DNA from: Prochlorococcus marinus subsp. marinus str. CCMP1375
Lineage (GTDB): Bacteria > Cyanobacteriota > Cyanobacteriia > PCC-6307 > Cyanobiaceae
Assembly: GCF_000007925.1 (NCBI RefSeq)
Contig: NC_005042.1
Coordinates: 434,001 to 498,000 of the forward strand
DNA length: 64,000 bases
Direction: 5' to 3'
Position numbers and translations under genes: made by a program. The notes below the pieces were generated by a model, which worked only from the letters and a program-made list of their open reading frames with translations, was not told the DNA's origin and did not search any database. Positions 37,863 to 46,314 of the stretch are shown here, piece after piece. Numbering within the stretch: position 1 is the first letter of the stretch; each line of letters begins with the position of its first letter.

Positions 37863-39179
37863 TTACTTAATGTATTCCTTAAGTACACCATTGCGGTTGG
37901 GATGACGCAGTTTCCTCAGTGCCTTTGCCTCAATTTGACGAATTCGTTCTCTAGTGACATCAAAGATTTGACCTATTTCTTCGAGGGTTTTCATTCGACC
38001 ATCATCAAGGCCATATCGCAATCTGAGCACATCTCTTTCTCGAGGGCTAAGAGTAGCAAGTACCCCTTCCAGGTCTTCTCTTAGAAGTGTTTTGGCAACG
38101 TCTAATTCAGGATTTTCCGAATCTGATTCGATGAAATCACCTAAACGAGAATCTTCTTCTTTCCCTATAGGCGTCTCTAATGAGATGGGCAATTGAGCAC
38201 TTTTGGCGATAAAACGTAATTTTTCAATGGTCATCTCCATGCTTTCGGCAATTTCTTCTTCACTTGGTTTCCTGCCAAATTCTTGACTTAGAACTTTTGT
38301 TGTTTTTTTGATTCTTGAAATAGTTTCATAGAGATGAACAGGGAGCCTAATCGTACGACTTTGGTCTGCAATTGCTCTGGTGATTGCCTGCCTGATCCAC
38401 CAAGTTGCATAGGTTGAAAACTTATAACCTTTCTCATGATCAAATTTCTCTGCAGCGCGAATTAATCCAAGACTCCCTTCTTGAATTAGATCTTGGAAAG
38501 AAAGTCCTCTGTTCATATATTTCTTTGCAATTGAAACTACTAATCGAAGGTTTGATTGGACCATCTTTTCTTTTGCGCGTCTGGCAAGCATTAACCTGCG
38601 GCGGAATCTTGCCATTGGCATGTTTACTAAGGCAGCCCATTCTTTTTTAGTTGGGTAATTGCCATGCTCACTTTCAAATTGAATAGCAAGTTCTTCTAAA
38701 TGAAGGAGGTCTGCAATCTTTCTTGCAAGCTCTATCTCTTCATCAGGCCTAAGGAGCCTTATTCGACCAATCTCTTGTAAATAAACCCTTATTGAGTCTT
38801 CTGTATAAACTCCTTTTGGGCCAAGTTTGATGCTTGCAAGAGCTTTTTCTCTTGCTTCTGCGTCTGTCAAATCACCAATAAGTGAATCATTGTTTTGTAT
38901 ATCTAAAGACGCACTCTCTTCATTTTTCATTTCAGTTGCATTTAGTAGTTGATCAGCTGCAATTTCAAGGTTTTCATCTGAAAGAATTGGCTCGGTAGGA
39001 TTATTTTTTTTAGTGATTGAAGTAACAGCTTTTTTCTTGGAAGTTGATTTCTTTTCAGACAAGTTCTTGCTGTGTTGATTTTTCTGACTACCTTCTTTCA
39101 GTAAAGATTTAGTTTTTTTAGATTTAGTTACATTGGATTTCTGCTTTGTAACAGATTTTGAGGAGGTAGCAGAGGTCAT
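37863..39179 (-). CDS. rpoD: Primary RNA polymerase sigma factor (RpoD/SigA type)
   Basis: Group 1 sigma-70. After a low-complexity Lys/Ser/Thr N-terminus of about 110 residues come region 1.2 ([16 protein letters not shown]), region 2 ([27 protein letters not shown] and [15 protein letters not shown]), region 3 and region 4.2 with the helix-turn-helix ([20 protein letters not shown]). 438 aa. The large spacer upstream (39180-39543) contains a structured RNA. Confidence 0.95.
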   Translation of the reverse strand: MTSATSSKSVTKQKSNVTKSKKTKSLLKEGSQKNQHSKNLSEKKSTSKKKAVTSITKKNNPTEPILSDENLEIAADQLLNATEMKNEESASLDIQNNDSLIGDLTDAEAREKALASIKLGPKGVYTEDSIRVYLQEIGRIRLLRPDEEIELARKIADLLHLEELAIQFESEHGNYPTKKEWAALVNMPMARFRRRLMLARRAKEKMVQSNLRLVVSIAKKYMNRGLSFQDLIQEGSLGLIRAAEKFDHEKGYKFSTYATWWIRQAITRAIADQSRTIRLPVHLYETISRIKKTTKVLSQEFGRKPSEEEIAESMEMTIEKLRFIAKSAQLPISLETPIGKEEDSRLGDFIESDSENPELDVAKTLLREDLEGVLATLSPRERDVLRLRYGLDDGRMKTLEEIGQIFDVTRERIRQIEAKALRKLRHPNRNGVLKEYIK

Positions 39180-39318
39180 TTTAAAAAAAACTCAAAAAGG
39201 ACAATAGATATTTTGAAAATATGTTTATTAATTAGTTTCAATCACAGCCTAATAAAGGTTGACGTTCGTTCATTCCACAAAGAAAAATCAAATAACCTCT
39301 AATTGGTAAATGGTTTTA

Positions 39319-39348
39319 TTGGGAATAAAAAAATTGAACCTTTATGAG
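39319..39348 (+). promoter_or_regulatory. Putative sigma-70 promoter for the 6S-like RNA
   Basis: TTGGGA (39319-39324) and TATGAG (39343-39348) are separated by 18 bp, which fits -35 and -10 elements. Transcription would begin 6-8 bp downstream, at about 39355, exactly where the closing stem of the predicted RNA starts. Inference from spacing only. Confidence 0.4.
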
Positions 39349-39354
39349 ATTGAA

Positions 39355-39502
39355 AAAGGGTTGGTGCTTACGACAGAACTGTTAGGGGCTTTCTCAGGCA
39401 GGCTAGGCTTTTGCGGGGACTACCTCGCTGGCCGAGCTTCTTGCCTTCCCTCTGAACAGAATTCTGTATTGTTCAGATAACAGCGTTATGCTGCAACTCT
39501 TT
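39355..39502 (+). ncRNA. Candidate 6S-like structured RNA
   Basis: About 148 nt that fold into one long interrupted helix. AAAGGG (39355-60) pairs with CTCTTT (39497-502), TTG (361-363) with CAA (494-496), GCTTACG (366-372) with CGTTATGC (484-491, one mismatch and one bulge), and CTGTTA (379-384) with TAACAG (478-483). Then comes an open region (ggggctttctca on the 5' side), with a perfect 8-bp hairpin TCTGAACA/TGTTCAGA on the 3' side (451-477). The apical helix is GGCAGGC/GCCTTCC (397-403/443-449), AGGCT/AGCTT and GGGG/CCTC. A closing stem, a central bubble with a 3'-side hairpin and an apical stem is the 6S RNA (ssrS/ssaA) architecture. It lies between rpoD and priA. Orientation plus is favoured by the 3'-side hairpin and the putative promoter. 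Identity as 6S is inferred from shape, not sequence. Confidence 0.55.
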
Positions 39503-39543
39503 AAGTTTATGAAAATTTGCTGAAGTAGGCAACTGTTTTTTTT

Positions 39544-41802
39544 ATGAGCACTCGCGAAATAGATGTATGGCTTGATGTAGGGAGGGAAGGACGTTGTTTT
39601 ACTTATAAAGATGGGAAGCATTTAGGAGTTGCAGCTGGCGATATCGTTCTTGTGCGATTGAAGGGGAGATCTATGCATGGACTTGTTGTTACAATTAATG
39701 AGAGACGGTCGTTCCAAGAAAACAGTATTGATAGTGATAATAAAAAGATTATTCTGACGAATATTGAGGCTGTTTTGCAAAAGGCAGCAGTTGAACCTAC
39801 TTGGAAAGAATGGCTAGATGCAACAGCTGCCAAGTGTCATATTAGTTCTTTTAAAATGTTAAAAACTGCTTTGCCTCCAGGTTGGCTTGGCCAAAAGAAA
39901 AATAGTAATGCTGTTCAAAAAAACTTATGGTGGATTACTTTAAAAAATTTAGACTCTCCAGTAAATGTTCTCTCAACTAGACAACAAGATTTGCAATCAG
40001 CTCTTCTGAAATATGGAGGAGGAGCTTGGCAGAAGACTCTTCTATTGGATGGATTCTCATTAGGATTCATAAAAGGTTGTCTTCAAAATGGTCTTATAAC
40101 ACGACAGAAGCGTCTTGCGACTCTTGACAAGAATAAAGATTCCATAAAAGTCTCCAAGTCTTTTGTTGAAAAAGAATCAGTAGGTTGCCTTACTGATGAA
40201 CAAGAAAAAGCATTAAAGTTATTTGGTGAAATACCTCCAGGTTCAGCTTTACTTTTGTGGGGAGTAACTGGGTCAGGGAAAACAGAGGTCTATTTGCAGA
40301 TGGCAGCAAATGTGTTGTCTGAGGGTAGGCATTGTTTAATCCTTGCTCCTGAAATTGGTTTGATACCACAACTTGTAGATCGTTGTTCAAGACGCTTTGG
40401 CGCAAATGTCTTGGAATATCATAGTGGCTGTTCTGAAAAGCAAAGAGTTAGTGTTTGGCGAGATTCTTTGATGGCTGATAAGCCAGTTGTTGTTGTTGGG
40501 ACACGCTCATCTATCTTTTTACCTTTGTTCCCTTTGGGCTTAATTGTTCTCGATGAAGAACATGATAGCTCCTATAAGCAAGAATCACCTATGCCTTGTT
40601 ATCACACAAAAGATTTGGCTTTAGATCGTGCACGAAGAACAGGGGCGAAAGTTGTGTTAGGCAGTGCAACACCAGCATTATCTACTTGGAAGGATCTAAA
40701 GCCTGAAGGCCCTATTCACTTGGCAAGATTAACAAGCCGTATAGCACATAAACCTTTGCCTGCAGTAGTCGTTGTCGATATGCGTCAAGAGTTGGCTGAT
40801 GGACATAGGCAACTTTTAAGTAGGCCATTGATTGATCGGCTTGCTTTGTTGCCAGAAAAAAATGAACAAGCAGTTATTTTGGTCCCTCGAAGAGGATACA
40901 GCAGTTTTTTAAGTTGTCGTAGTTGTGGAGATGTAGTGCAATGTCCAAATTGTGATGTTTCTTTAACGGTTCATCAAGGACGTGATGGACAGAAATGGCT
41001 GCGTTGTCATTGGTGTGATTATCGAGCAAGTGTTCAAATGAGATGCAAAGAATGTGGTTCAGATGCTTTTAAACCATTTGGTGCTGGGACTCAACGTGTG
41101 ATGGAGAATTTGGAGGCTGAGCTCAAAGGACTTAGATTATTGCGATTTGATAGAGATACGACGCGCGGGCGTGACGGTCACCGTCGTCTTCTTGAAAAAT
41201 TTGCAGCTGGCGAGGCAGATGTTCTCATCGGAACTCAAATGCTTGCTAAAGGTATGGACTTGCCAAAAGTGACTCTGGCAGTAGTTCTTGCTGCTGATGG
41301 CTTATTGCATCGACCTGATTTGTTTGCTGAAGAGCAATCTTTGCAGCTTTTTATGCAATTGGCAGGTCGTGCTGGACGAGGAGAAAAACCCGGAAAAGTT
41401 CTTATACAGACTTATTCCCCAGAACATCCAGTGATTCTTCATCTTGTTGATGGAAGTTATGAAAGCTTCCTCAAAAAAGAATCTGACTTGAGAAAAGATG
41501 CAGGCTTAGTCCCTTATAGCAGAGCATGCCTGCTGCGTTTGTCTGGGGAATCCGCTGCCTTGACAGCGACTTCCGCTACTGCAGTAGCGGAAATTATAAG
41601 ACCTTTATGTGAAAAGACTGGATGGTCCCTTTTAGGCCCTTCCCCTGCATTGATAGAGAAAGTTGCTGGCAAAAGTCGTTGGCAACTTTTGCTTCATGGT
41701 CCAGCCTTAAGTCCGTTGCCATTACCTAGTGGTAATCAACTGTGGAGGTGTATACCAAAAGATGTCAACTTGTCGATTGATCCCGACCCTATTCAGCTTT
41801 GA
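39544..41802 (+). CDS. priA: Primosomal protein N' (replication restart helicase PriA)
   Basis: 3'-to-5' superfamily 2 helicase that reloads the replisome at stalled forks. The Walker A motif is GVTGSGKTE (240-248), the DEEH box is at 337-340, and a zinc-binding cluster of eight Cys residues follows (CRSCGDVVQCPNC and CHWCDYRASVQMRCKEC). The C-terminal helicase motif QLAGRAGRGEKPGKV is present. 752 aa. A perfect 22-bp palindrome lies inside the gene at 41571-41592. Confidence 0.95.
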   Translation: MSTREIDVWLDVGREGRCFTYKDGKHLGVAAGDIVLVRLKGRSMHGLVVTINERRSFQENSIDSDNKKIILTNIEAVLQKAAVEPTWKEWLDATAAKCHISSFKMLKTALPPGWLGQKKNSNAVQKNLWWITLKNLDSPVNVLSTRQQDLQSALLKYGGGAWQKTLLLDGFSLGFIKGCLQNGLITRQKRLATLDKNKDSIKVSKSFVEKESVGCLTDEQEKALKLFGEIPPGSALLLWGVTGSGKTEVYLQMAANVLSEGRHCLILAPEIGLIPQLVDRCSRRFGANVLEYHSGCSEKQRVSVWRDSLMADKPVVVVGTRSSIFLPLFPLGLIVLDEEHDSSYKQESPMPCYHTKDLALDRARRTGAKVVLGSATPALSTWKDLKPEGPIHLARLTSRIAHKPLPAVVVVDMRQELADGHRQLLSRPLIDRLALLPEKNEQAVILVPRRGYSSFLSCRSCGDVVQCPNCDVSLTVHQGRDGQKWLRCHWCDYRASVQMRCKECGSDAFKPFGAGTQRVMENLEAELKGLRLLRFDRDTTRGRDGHRRLLEKFAAGEADVLIGTQMLAKGMDLPKVTLAVVLAADGLLHRPDLFAEEQSLQLFMQLAGRAGRGEKPGKVLIQTYSPEHPVILHLVDGSYESFLKKESDLRKDAGLVPYSRACLLRLSGESAALTATSATAVAEIIRPLCEKTGWSLLGPSPALIEKVAGKSRWQLLLHGPALSPLPLPSGNQLWRCIPKDVNLSIDPDPIQL
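41571..41592. repeat. Perfect 22-bp palindrome inside priA
   Basis: TTCCGCTACTG is followed directly by its reverse complement CAGTAGCGGAA. It encodes TSATAVAEI near residue 680 of PriA. It could form a hairpin with no spacer or be a binding site for a dimeric protein; no function is known to me. Confidence 0.85.
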
Positions 41803-41826
41803 AAATCAGATATTTCTCTTCACTTT

Positions 41827-42927
41827 TTATGGAGGCAATTCAGGAAACCCAAAACCCATTTTGAGCTTTAGGGTTTGTAAAATCATGCTAAACCCCATGA
41901 TTAATATGATTAGAAGGGTTCCTAGCCCTAGACGACTCCATTGCCATCTGTGGAGGAACAATTTATTTATTTCTCCATTTTGGAGTTCCCATTTTAAATT
42001 ATTGTCTAATAAAATTGGCTTGACAGGATTACCTTTTGGATTATTTTTACTAGAGGCAGGATCTAGGAATATTGCAAGATTTAAATTTGGTATATCAGGA
42101 AAATCTCTAAGATCAATGTTTAAGTCAAGTTGTTGATCTATACCAATTAATAAATTCCTTTCTGTTAAATGAATGCTAGAAGATGGTGCTTCAAAACCAG
42201 CGGCATTGGCAGCAATTGAAATTATATTTTGTAGGAGAATATCTGCATCATTAGAACTTAGAGAAGGTACTTCAAATAATTGCTTCCCGTTTTTATTAGA
42301 TGATATATTTGCCTGAGGTGATATACCTCTAAAGCCTTCTTGTAACTTTTCTTGCCATGGTAATAACTGATTTGAATTACTCGATATCTCCCATGATAGT
42401 TTTATACGGTCTGGACCTATTATCTTTATATTAGTCTTAAATTGAACACATCCACTCAGGAGAATAGTTAACAGGAAAAGAATAATTGTCGTGAAGAATG
42501 TGAACCCTAGTCCTGGGTTTTTAGTTATACCCGTTGCTGGAATGTCAGGATGTTTTTGATGGTCAATATTTTTATTATTACTTTTTATAGATTTTGTAAT
42601 TTCATTATCTAAATCTAAGACTGGTATATTTATTGACCACTCTGAAGGCCTCTCTAGCTTCGGTGAATTTAATATAGAGATAAGGTACTTAGCATGTTGA
42701 CGAATTGAATCATCTTTATGTTTTAAAAGAGTTTCACAGATAGAAATGGCTTTTTGACTGTCTCCTTGACCAATAAATGCTGTAGTCATTAATATCCCAA
42801 TCTGCCCACCTTTCTTACTGGTCAAAGGATCATCTTTCAAACACGACTCTAGAATTAACAAGCATTCTCTATATTGACCACTGGCTAAAGCATCTTCAGC
42901 CGTTTTTAGAGTCGCTTTCCGACTCAT
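41827..42927 (-). CDS. TPR-like N-terminus fused to a DUF3153-type membrane protein
   Basis: A 366-aa protein. The first 90 residues are helical and repeat-like (LKTAEDALASGQYRECLLIL, AFIGQGDSQKAISICETLL), resembling TPR-type helices. Then a polar linker, a hydrophobic segment ending LLSGC at Cys160, and a roughly 180-residue domain (VQFKTNIKIIGPDRIKLSWEI onward) of DUF3153 type, ending in a C-terminal membrane span (about 335-353). Cys160 sits where a lipobox would be, but internally, not at an N-terminus. Upstream of this gene (5'), argB overlaps nothing; the gap is 3 bp. Unknown function. Confidence 0.7.
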   Translation of the reverse strand: MSRKATLKTAEDALASGQYRECLLILESCLKDDPLTSKKGGQIGILMTTAFIGQGDSQKAISICETLLKHKDDSIRQHAKYLISILNSPKLERPSEWSINIPVLDLDNEITKSIKSNNKNIDHQKHPDIPATGITKNPGLGFTFFTTIILFLLTILLSGCVQFKTNIKIIGPDRIKLSWEISSNSNQLLPWQEKLQEGFRGISPQANISSNKNGKQLFEVPSLSSNDADILLQNIISIAANAAGFEAPSSSIHLTERNLLIGIDQQLDLNIDLRDFPDIPNLNLAIFLDPASSKNNPKGNPVKPILLDNNLKWELQNGEINKLFLHRWQWSRLGLGTLLIILIMGFSMILQTLKLKMGFGFPELPP

Positions 42928-42930
42928 CCT

Positions 42931-43845
42931 TTAACTCCGACTAACAATCATTGTCCCTATCCCTTTGTCAGTAAATACTTCTAGGAGAAGAGCATGTGGG
43001 ATGCGACCATCAATGATATGTGCTGCATTAACACCTTGTGCCAAAGCTCTTATACAGCATTCAGCCTTTGGTGTCATGCCACCGTTAACCACTTCTTTGT
43101 CAATGAGTTCACGCATATCTGATAGGCGTATATTCTGGATTAGCGATAAAGGATCGCTTTTATTTTTTAAGATGCCGGAAGTATCGGTTAATAAAATCAG
43201 TTTTTCTGCTCCTATGGCTGCTGCAATCTCTCCAGCTACTGTATCTGCATTGATGTTGTAATTAATTCCCTCAACTGAAGAAGCAACGCTAGAGATAACA
43301 GGTATATAACCATTTGCGATCAGAGGTTCAATCACATCAGCATTAACACGAGCAACTTCTCCAACAAGGCCATAGCTACCATCACCCCATGGACGGGCTT
43401 CTATAAGCTTGCCATCAATTCCACATAAGCCGACAGCAGAGGCTCCCACTTTATTAATCCCATTGACGATTTGCTTGTTAACTCTTCCTATTAGGACCAT
43501 TTCCACTATATCCATTGTGTTTGAATCAGTGATTCTTAAGCCATCACGGAATTCACTTTTTATTTCAAGCTTTGTTAACCAGTGATTGATTTCAGGTCCT
43601 CCTCCATGAATAATCACTGGCTGTGCGCCAACGCTTGAAAGTAATGCAATATCACGAAAAACAGCTTCTTTCAGACTTTCTTTTGACATTGCAGAGCCAC
43701 CATACTTAATAACAATTCGGCGACCAGCAAATTTTTGGATATATGGGAGGGCCTCGCTAAGAACAGATACCCTTATTGCATCATTTTCTCCATGGTCTAG
43801 TGGGAGTGAATTAATCCCTTCTGTTGCTAGGTTATTAGATTTCAT
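42931..43845 (-). CDS. argB: Acetylglutamate kinase
   Basis: Second step of arginine synthesis, and in cyanobacteria the target of the PII signalling protein. The amino-acid kinase fold has [11 protein letters not shown] near 45-55, [15 protein letters not shown] near 78-92, [24 protein letters not shown] near 185-208 and [12 protein letters not shown] near 215. 304 aa, normal. It sits 3 bp upstream of the DUF3153 fusion gene on the same strand and 3 bp downstream of the DUF2854 gene, so all three look like one operon. Confidence 0.95.
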   Translation of the reverse strand: MKSNNLATEGINSLPLDHGENDAIRVSVLSEALPYIQKFAGRRIVIKYGGSAMSKESLKEAVFRDIALLSSVGAQPVIIHGGGPEINHWLTKLEIKSEFRDGLRITDSNTMDIVEMVLIGRVNKQIVNGINKVGASAVGLCGIDGKLIEARPWGDGSYGLVGEVARVNADVIEPLIANGYIPVISSVASSVEGINYNINADTVAGEIAAAIGAEKLILLTDTSGILKNKSDPLSLIQNIRLSDMRELIDKEVVNGGMTPKAECCIRALAQGVNAAHIIDGRIPHALLLEVFTDKGIGTMIVSRS

Positions 43846-43848
43846 TTT

Positions 43849-44400
43849 TTATTTTTCTGTGTTACTAGCCTTGGGAAGAAGCTCTAAGAAAAGTTCTCCT
43901 TGATCGTTTGAAGAAATTTCTGCAATTAAATCTTTGGCAAAGAATCGTCCAAGACGATCTTTTTTTTCTTGCCATTTTTGCAAGGGAACTCCGCAAAAAT
44001 CAAATTTCATTCGCACACCAAAATTCTTTTCTATTTGAATTAATTCAATTTCGCGAAGCTGTGGAGGCTTGTTTTCATCCCAGAGCTTCAATGCTTGAAG
44101 AGATGATTCAAGGTGAGCTCTTTGCCCATAACGAAATCTTGTGACGTCTCCTATGAGGTTTGAAAGTTCTTTGGGGCCTTTCGATTTTAGTTCTTCTAAT
44201 TCTGATGATGAAATTGTACTTTCAGCTGGATTCAATTCGGAGTTTTTCATTGCTAGTCCTATAAGAAGAATAGGAACTCCATAGAAAAAAGTAGGAACGC
44301 TTAAGTTGGTAGCGTCGTTGAAAAAAGAGATTAAACCTGTAACGGCAAGAATTGCTCCTGCTAGAGAAACGATACTTGCGGGTGAAAATTGTTGTTTCAT
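43849..44400 (-). CDS. DUF2854-like membrane protein
   Basis: A 183-aa protein with two N-terminal hydrophobic segments (about 8-26 and 36-52, SLAGAILAVTGLISFF and VPTFFYGVPILLIGLAMK). A soluble C-terminal domain follows, with LGDVTRFRYGQRAHLESSLQALKLW-type sequence and a segment KNFGVRMKFDFCGVPLQKWQE. I recognise the overall pattern as DUF2854 of cyanobacteria and plastids. Function unknown. First gene of the argB operon. Confidence 0.7.
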   Translation of the reverse strand: MKQQFSPASIVSLAGAILAVTGLISFFNDATNLSVPTFFYGVPILLIGLAMKNSELNPAESTISSSELEELKSKGPKELSNLIGDVTRFRYGQRAHLESSLQALKLWDENKPPQLREIELIQIEKNFGVRMKFDFCGVPLQKWQEKKDRLGRFFAKDLIAEISSNDQGELFLELLPKASNTEK

Positions 44401-44451
44401 GTTTGTAATTTTGCTTACCAGGGCTTACTTTTGAGTTTGGGAAAGGATTTC

Positions 44452-44637
44452 ATGGCTTCAATAGATAAAAAATCAATTGATCTTAAAGAGCTGGTGGCTC
44501 TTTTGAATGAAGATCGGGCTCTGATTTTAGAAAGGATTGATCAAGGCTGCTGGCCTGAGCTGAGACATGATTTAGCTGCATTGGAAAGAGAACTTGGCCA
44601 GTTTTTAGCACTAGCTTCTGAGAAACTTGAGGTTTAA
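44452..44637 (+). CDS. Small hypothetical protein, helical
   Basis: A 61-aa protein from the ATG at 44452, which is preceded by GGGAAAGGATTT, a good ribosome binding site; the frame extends upstream to 44389 without family evidence. The sequence is mostly alpha-helical (LKELVALLNEDRALILERID, LAALERELGQFLALASEKLEV). It lies between the DUF2854 gene (divergent) and ssb (convergent). I do not recognise it. Confidence 0.65.
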   Translation: MASIDKKSIDLKELVALLNEDRALILERIDQGCWPELRHDLAALERELGQFLALASEKLEV

Positions 44638-44655
44638 AAAGTTGAACATATTTGG

Positions 44656-45114
44656 TTAAAAGGGGATGTCATCAGTATCAGGGATAAGAGGCGAGCTGTT
44701 CCATGTAACAGGGTCCTCAGAATTATTAATGGTTGACGGGGCTGAAGGAGTTTGTGTTGACGTATTTTGAAATTCTAAATTGTTGGAGGTTGTTGCTGAT
44801 TCGGCTTGGCTGGAAGGCGCTGCATGGAGTCTAGAAAGAGTGAATTCTGCTTTCTTTTCTTTAGTTCCATCTTGTCGTGGAACTGTATTCATTCTTAAGC
44901 GACCCTCCAAGATCACTTTTTGACCAACTTGAACACGATTTGGTAGTTCTTGAGCTAAGTTTCCCCATCCAACAACTTTGATAGAACCTTGTGGGTCATC
45001 TTCACGAAGTCCATCAAAAACCACATCCATTTCTGCAATTGCAGTTTTGTTGTCTTGGGTGTAACGAATTGTTGGCGCTACTTTGACCGTAACTTCTAGT
45101 AAACAGTGATTCAT
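44656..45114 (-). CDS. ssb: Single-stranded DNA-binding protein
   Basis: Binds ssDNA during replication, recombination and repair. The OB-fold core (about 1-100) has CLLEVTVKVAPTIRYTQDNK, VVGWGNLAQELPNRVQVGQKVILEGRLRM and FTLSRLHAA, followed by a Ser/Thr/Pro/Gln-rich linker. It ends in DTDDIPF, the acidic tip that contacts partner proteins. 152 aa. Its start is only 28 bp from the divergent cobK start. Confidence 0.93.
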   Translation of the reverse strand: MNHCLLEVTVKVAPTIRYTQDNKTAIAEMDVVFDGLREDDPQGSIKVVGWGNLAQELPNRVQVGQKVILEGRLRMNTVPRQDGTKEKKAEFTLSRLHAAPSSQAESATTSNNLEFQNTSTQTPSAPSTINNSEDPVTWNSSPLIPDTDDIPF

Positions 45115-45142
45115 TTTCTTTCAGGCAGTGAGGGCTATCTTG

Positions 45143-45937
45143 ATGCATATGAGAAGAAATTACCACCGTCACATATGGATATTATCCGGAACTGGAGATG
45201 GACCCCCACTTGTAAGGATTTTGCTACAAAATGGATGGAAGGTAAGCGTCAGTGTAGTTTCTTCTCAGGCTGCTCTTGCATATGGTGATTTGCCTTTGGA
45301 ATCTTTGTGGATTGGCCCTTTAGAAGGGACTCAGGCCATTGCCAATGTCATTGAAAAGGCGCGAGCTACTCATAAAGGCTTTGATTGGATTATTGATGCT
45401 ACTCATCCCTTTGCTCAAGTAATAAGTTCAAATCTCAATGTGGTCAGTCGCAAGCACAAACAGCCTTTGCTGCGTTTTGATCGCTGCTGTAAAAAAAGTC
45501 AAAATGCATCATTGATTAAAAATTATTGTGAACTATTGAAATTGAATTTGAGCGAAGAGAGGATCCTTTTCGCTATTGGTTCAAGGCATTTGCCAGAAGC
45601 ATTGAGTTGTGGGCGTAAGGCCGGTGCAACTGTTTTTGCAAGAGTTATGCCAACTGTTGAAGGGTTGCGAAAAGCCTTGATGTGTGAGATACCTCAATCC
45701 CATTTAGCAGTGTTCAAGCCTTTAGCCTCAGATGAGATTGGTGAAATAGAATCTGCGCTTTGCCGAAGATGGAAAATTACAGGAGTTGTTGCAAGAGAAT
45801 CTGGTGGCTCTACTCAAAAGATTTGGCAAAACATTTCTCTACAACAAGGACTTAAGTTATGGTTAATTGCTCGCCCAGCTTTATCTAAGAATATTAAGGT
45901 CGTAAATACTTTTGCTGAATTATTAGCTGAGATTTAG
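45143..45937 (+). CDS. cobK: Precorrin-6A reductase
   Basis: Reduces precorrin-6A (CobK/CbiJ) in cobalamin synthesis. The 264-aa protein contains WILSGTGDGPPLVRILL near 15-31 (NADPH-binding loop), WIIDATHPFAQVIS, and HLAVFKPLASDEIG with GVVARESGGSTQKI near the C-terminus, as in the family. I chose the ATG at 45143, preceded by GAGGG; GTG at 45128 and ATG at 45149 are other options. The divergent ssb start lies 28 bp away, so their promoters must overlap coding sequence. Confidence 0.85.
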   Translation: MHMRRNYHRHIWILSGTGDGPPLVRILLQNGWKVSVSVVSSQAALAYGDLPLESLWIGPLEGTQAIANVIEKARATHKGFDWIIDATHPFAQVISSNLNVVSRKHKQPLLRFDRCCKKSQNASLIKNYCELLKLNLSEERILFAIGSRHLPEALSCGRKAGATVFARVMPTVEGLRKALMCEIPQSHLAVFKPLASDEIGEIESALCRRWKITGVVARESGGSTQKIWQNISLQQGLKLWLIARPALSKNIKVVNTFAELLAEI

Positions 45938-45984
45938 ATTAGTTAGTCTAGAAAAATAATAGAATCTTTCAACAAAAGGTCAAA

Positions 45985-46314
45985 ATGAATTCAAATTCTC
46001 TTGAGAATGGTTTGTTGTTAATGATGACAACTGAAAGTAATTTTTCTAATGCTAAGAAACTTGCAAATAAAATTCTTTCTATGAAATTAGCTTCTTGCAT
46101 CAACTTTACTAGATGCGAATCTATGTATTGGTGGGAAGATGAGCTGAAAGAAGATTTCGAAATTCAATTGCTGATTAAGACAAAAGAAGATTTAGTTGAT
46201 GAACTTTTTAATGTTATAAAAAATAATCATAGCTATAAAGTTCCCGAATTAATTTGCTTTAAAGCAATGGCTGGCAAAGATTATATTAGATGGGTTTTTG
46301 GTGCTACTAATTAA
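45985..46314 (+). CDS. cutA: CutA-like divalent cation tolerance protein
   Basis: A 109-aa protein with MMTTESNFSNAKKLANKILSMKLASCINF near 12-40 and YWWEDELKEDFEIQLLIKTKE, the typical CutA1 pattern, including the conserved SMYWWE segment. CutA proteins are trimeric and bind divalent metals; the physiological role is unsettled. Its stop overlaps the convergent PfkB kinase stop by 4 bp. Confidence 0.92.
   Translation: MNSNSLENGLLLMMTTESNFSNAKKLANKILSMKLASCINFTRCESMYWWEDELKEDFEIQLLIKTKEDLVDELFNVIKNNHSYKVPELICFKAMAGKDYIRWVFGATN

Larger units (their letters stand above)
39180..39543. other. Divergent spacer rpoD-priA containing a structured RNA
   Basis: 364 bp between divergent rpoD and priA. 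The middle part (39355-39502) is richer in G+C than its surroundings and folds into a long rod; it is listed as a separate ncRNA with a putative promoter. The rest is AT-rich and should contain the rpoD promoter and the priA promoter. Confidence 0.5.

Noticed and set aside
39355-39502. Possibility that the structured RNA is RNase P RNA or SRP RNA
   Set aside because: None of the conserved RNase P motifs (such as ACAGAAA or AGAGTAAG) and no SRP tetraloop motif are present, and the RNA is too short for RNase P.
39403-39621. Minus-strand ORF across the rpoD-priA spacer, ending in a short Ala/Pro/Lys-rich tail that looked like a tmRNA tag
   Set aside because: There is no tRNA-like acceptor or TTCGA T-arm, the tag sequence does not match the cyanobacterial type, and the segment is better explained by the rod-shaped RNA fold and by the priA gene.
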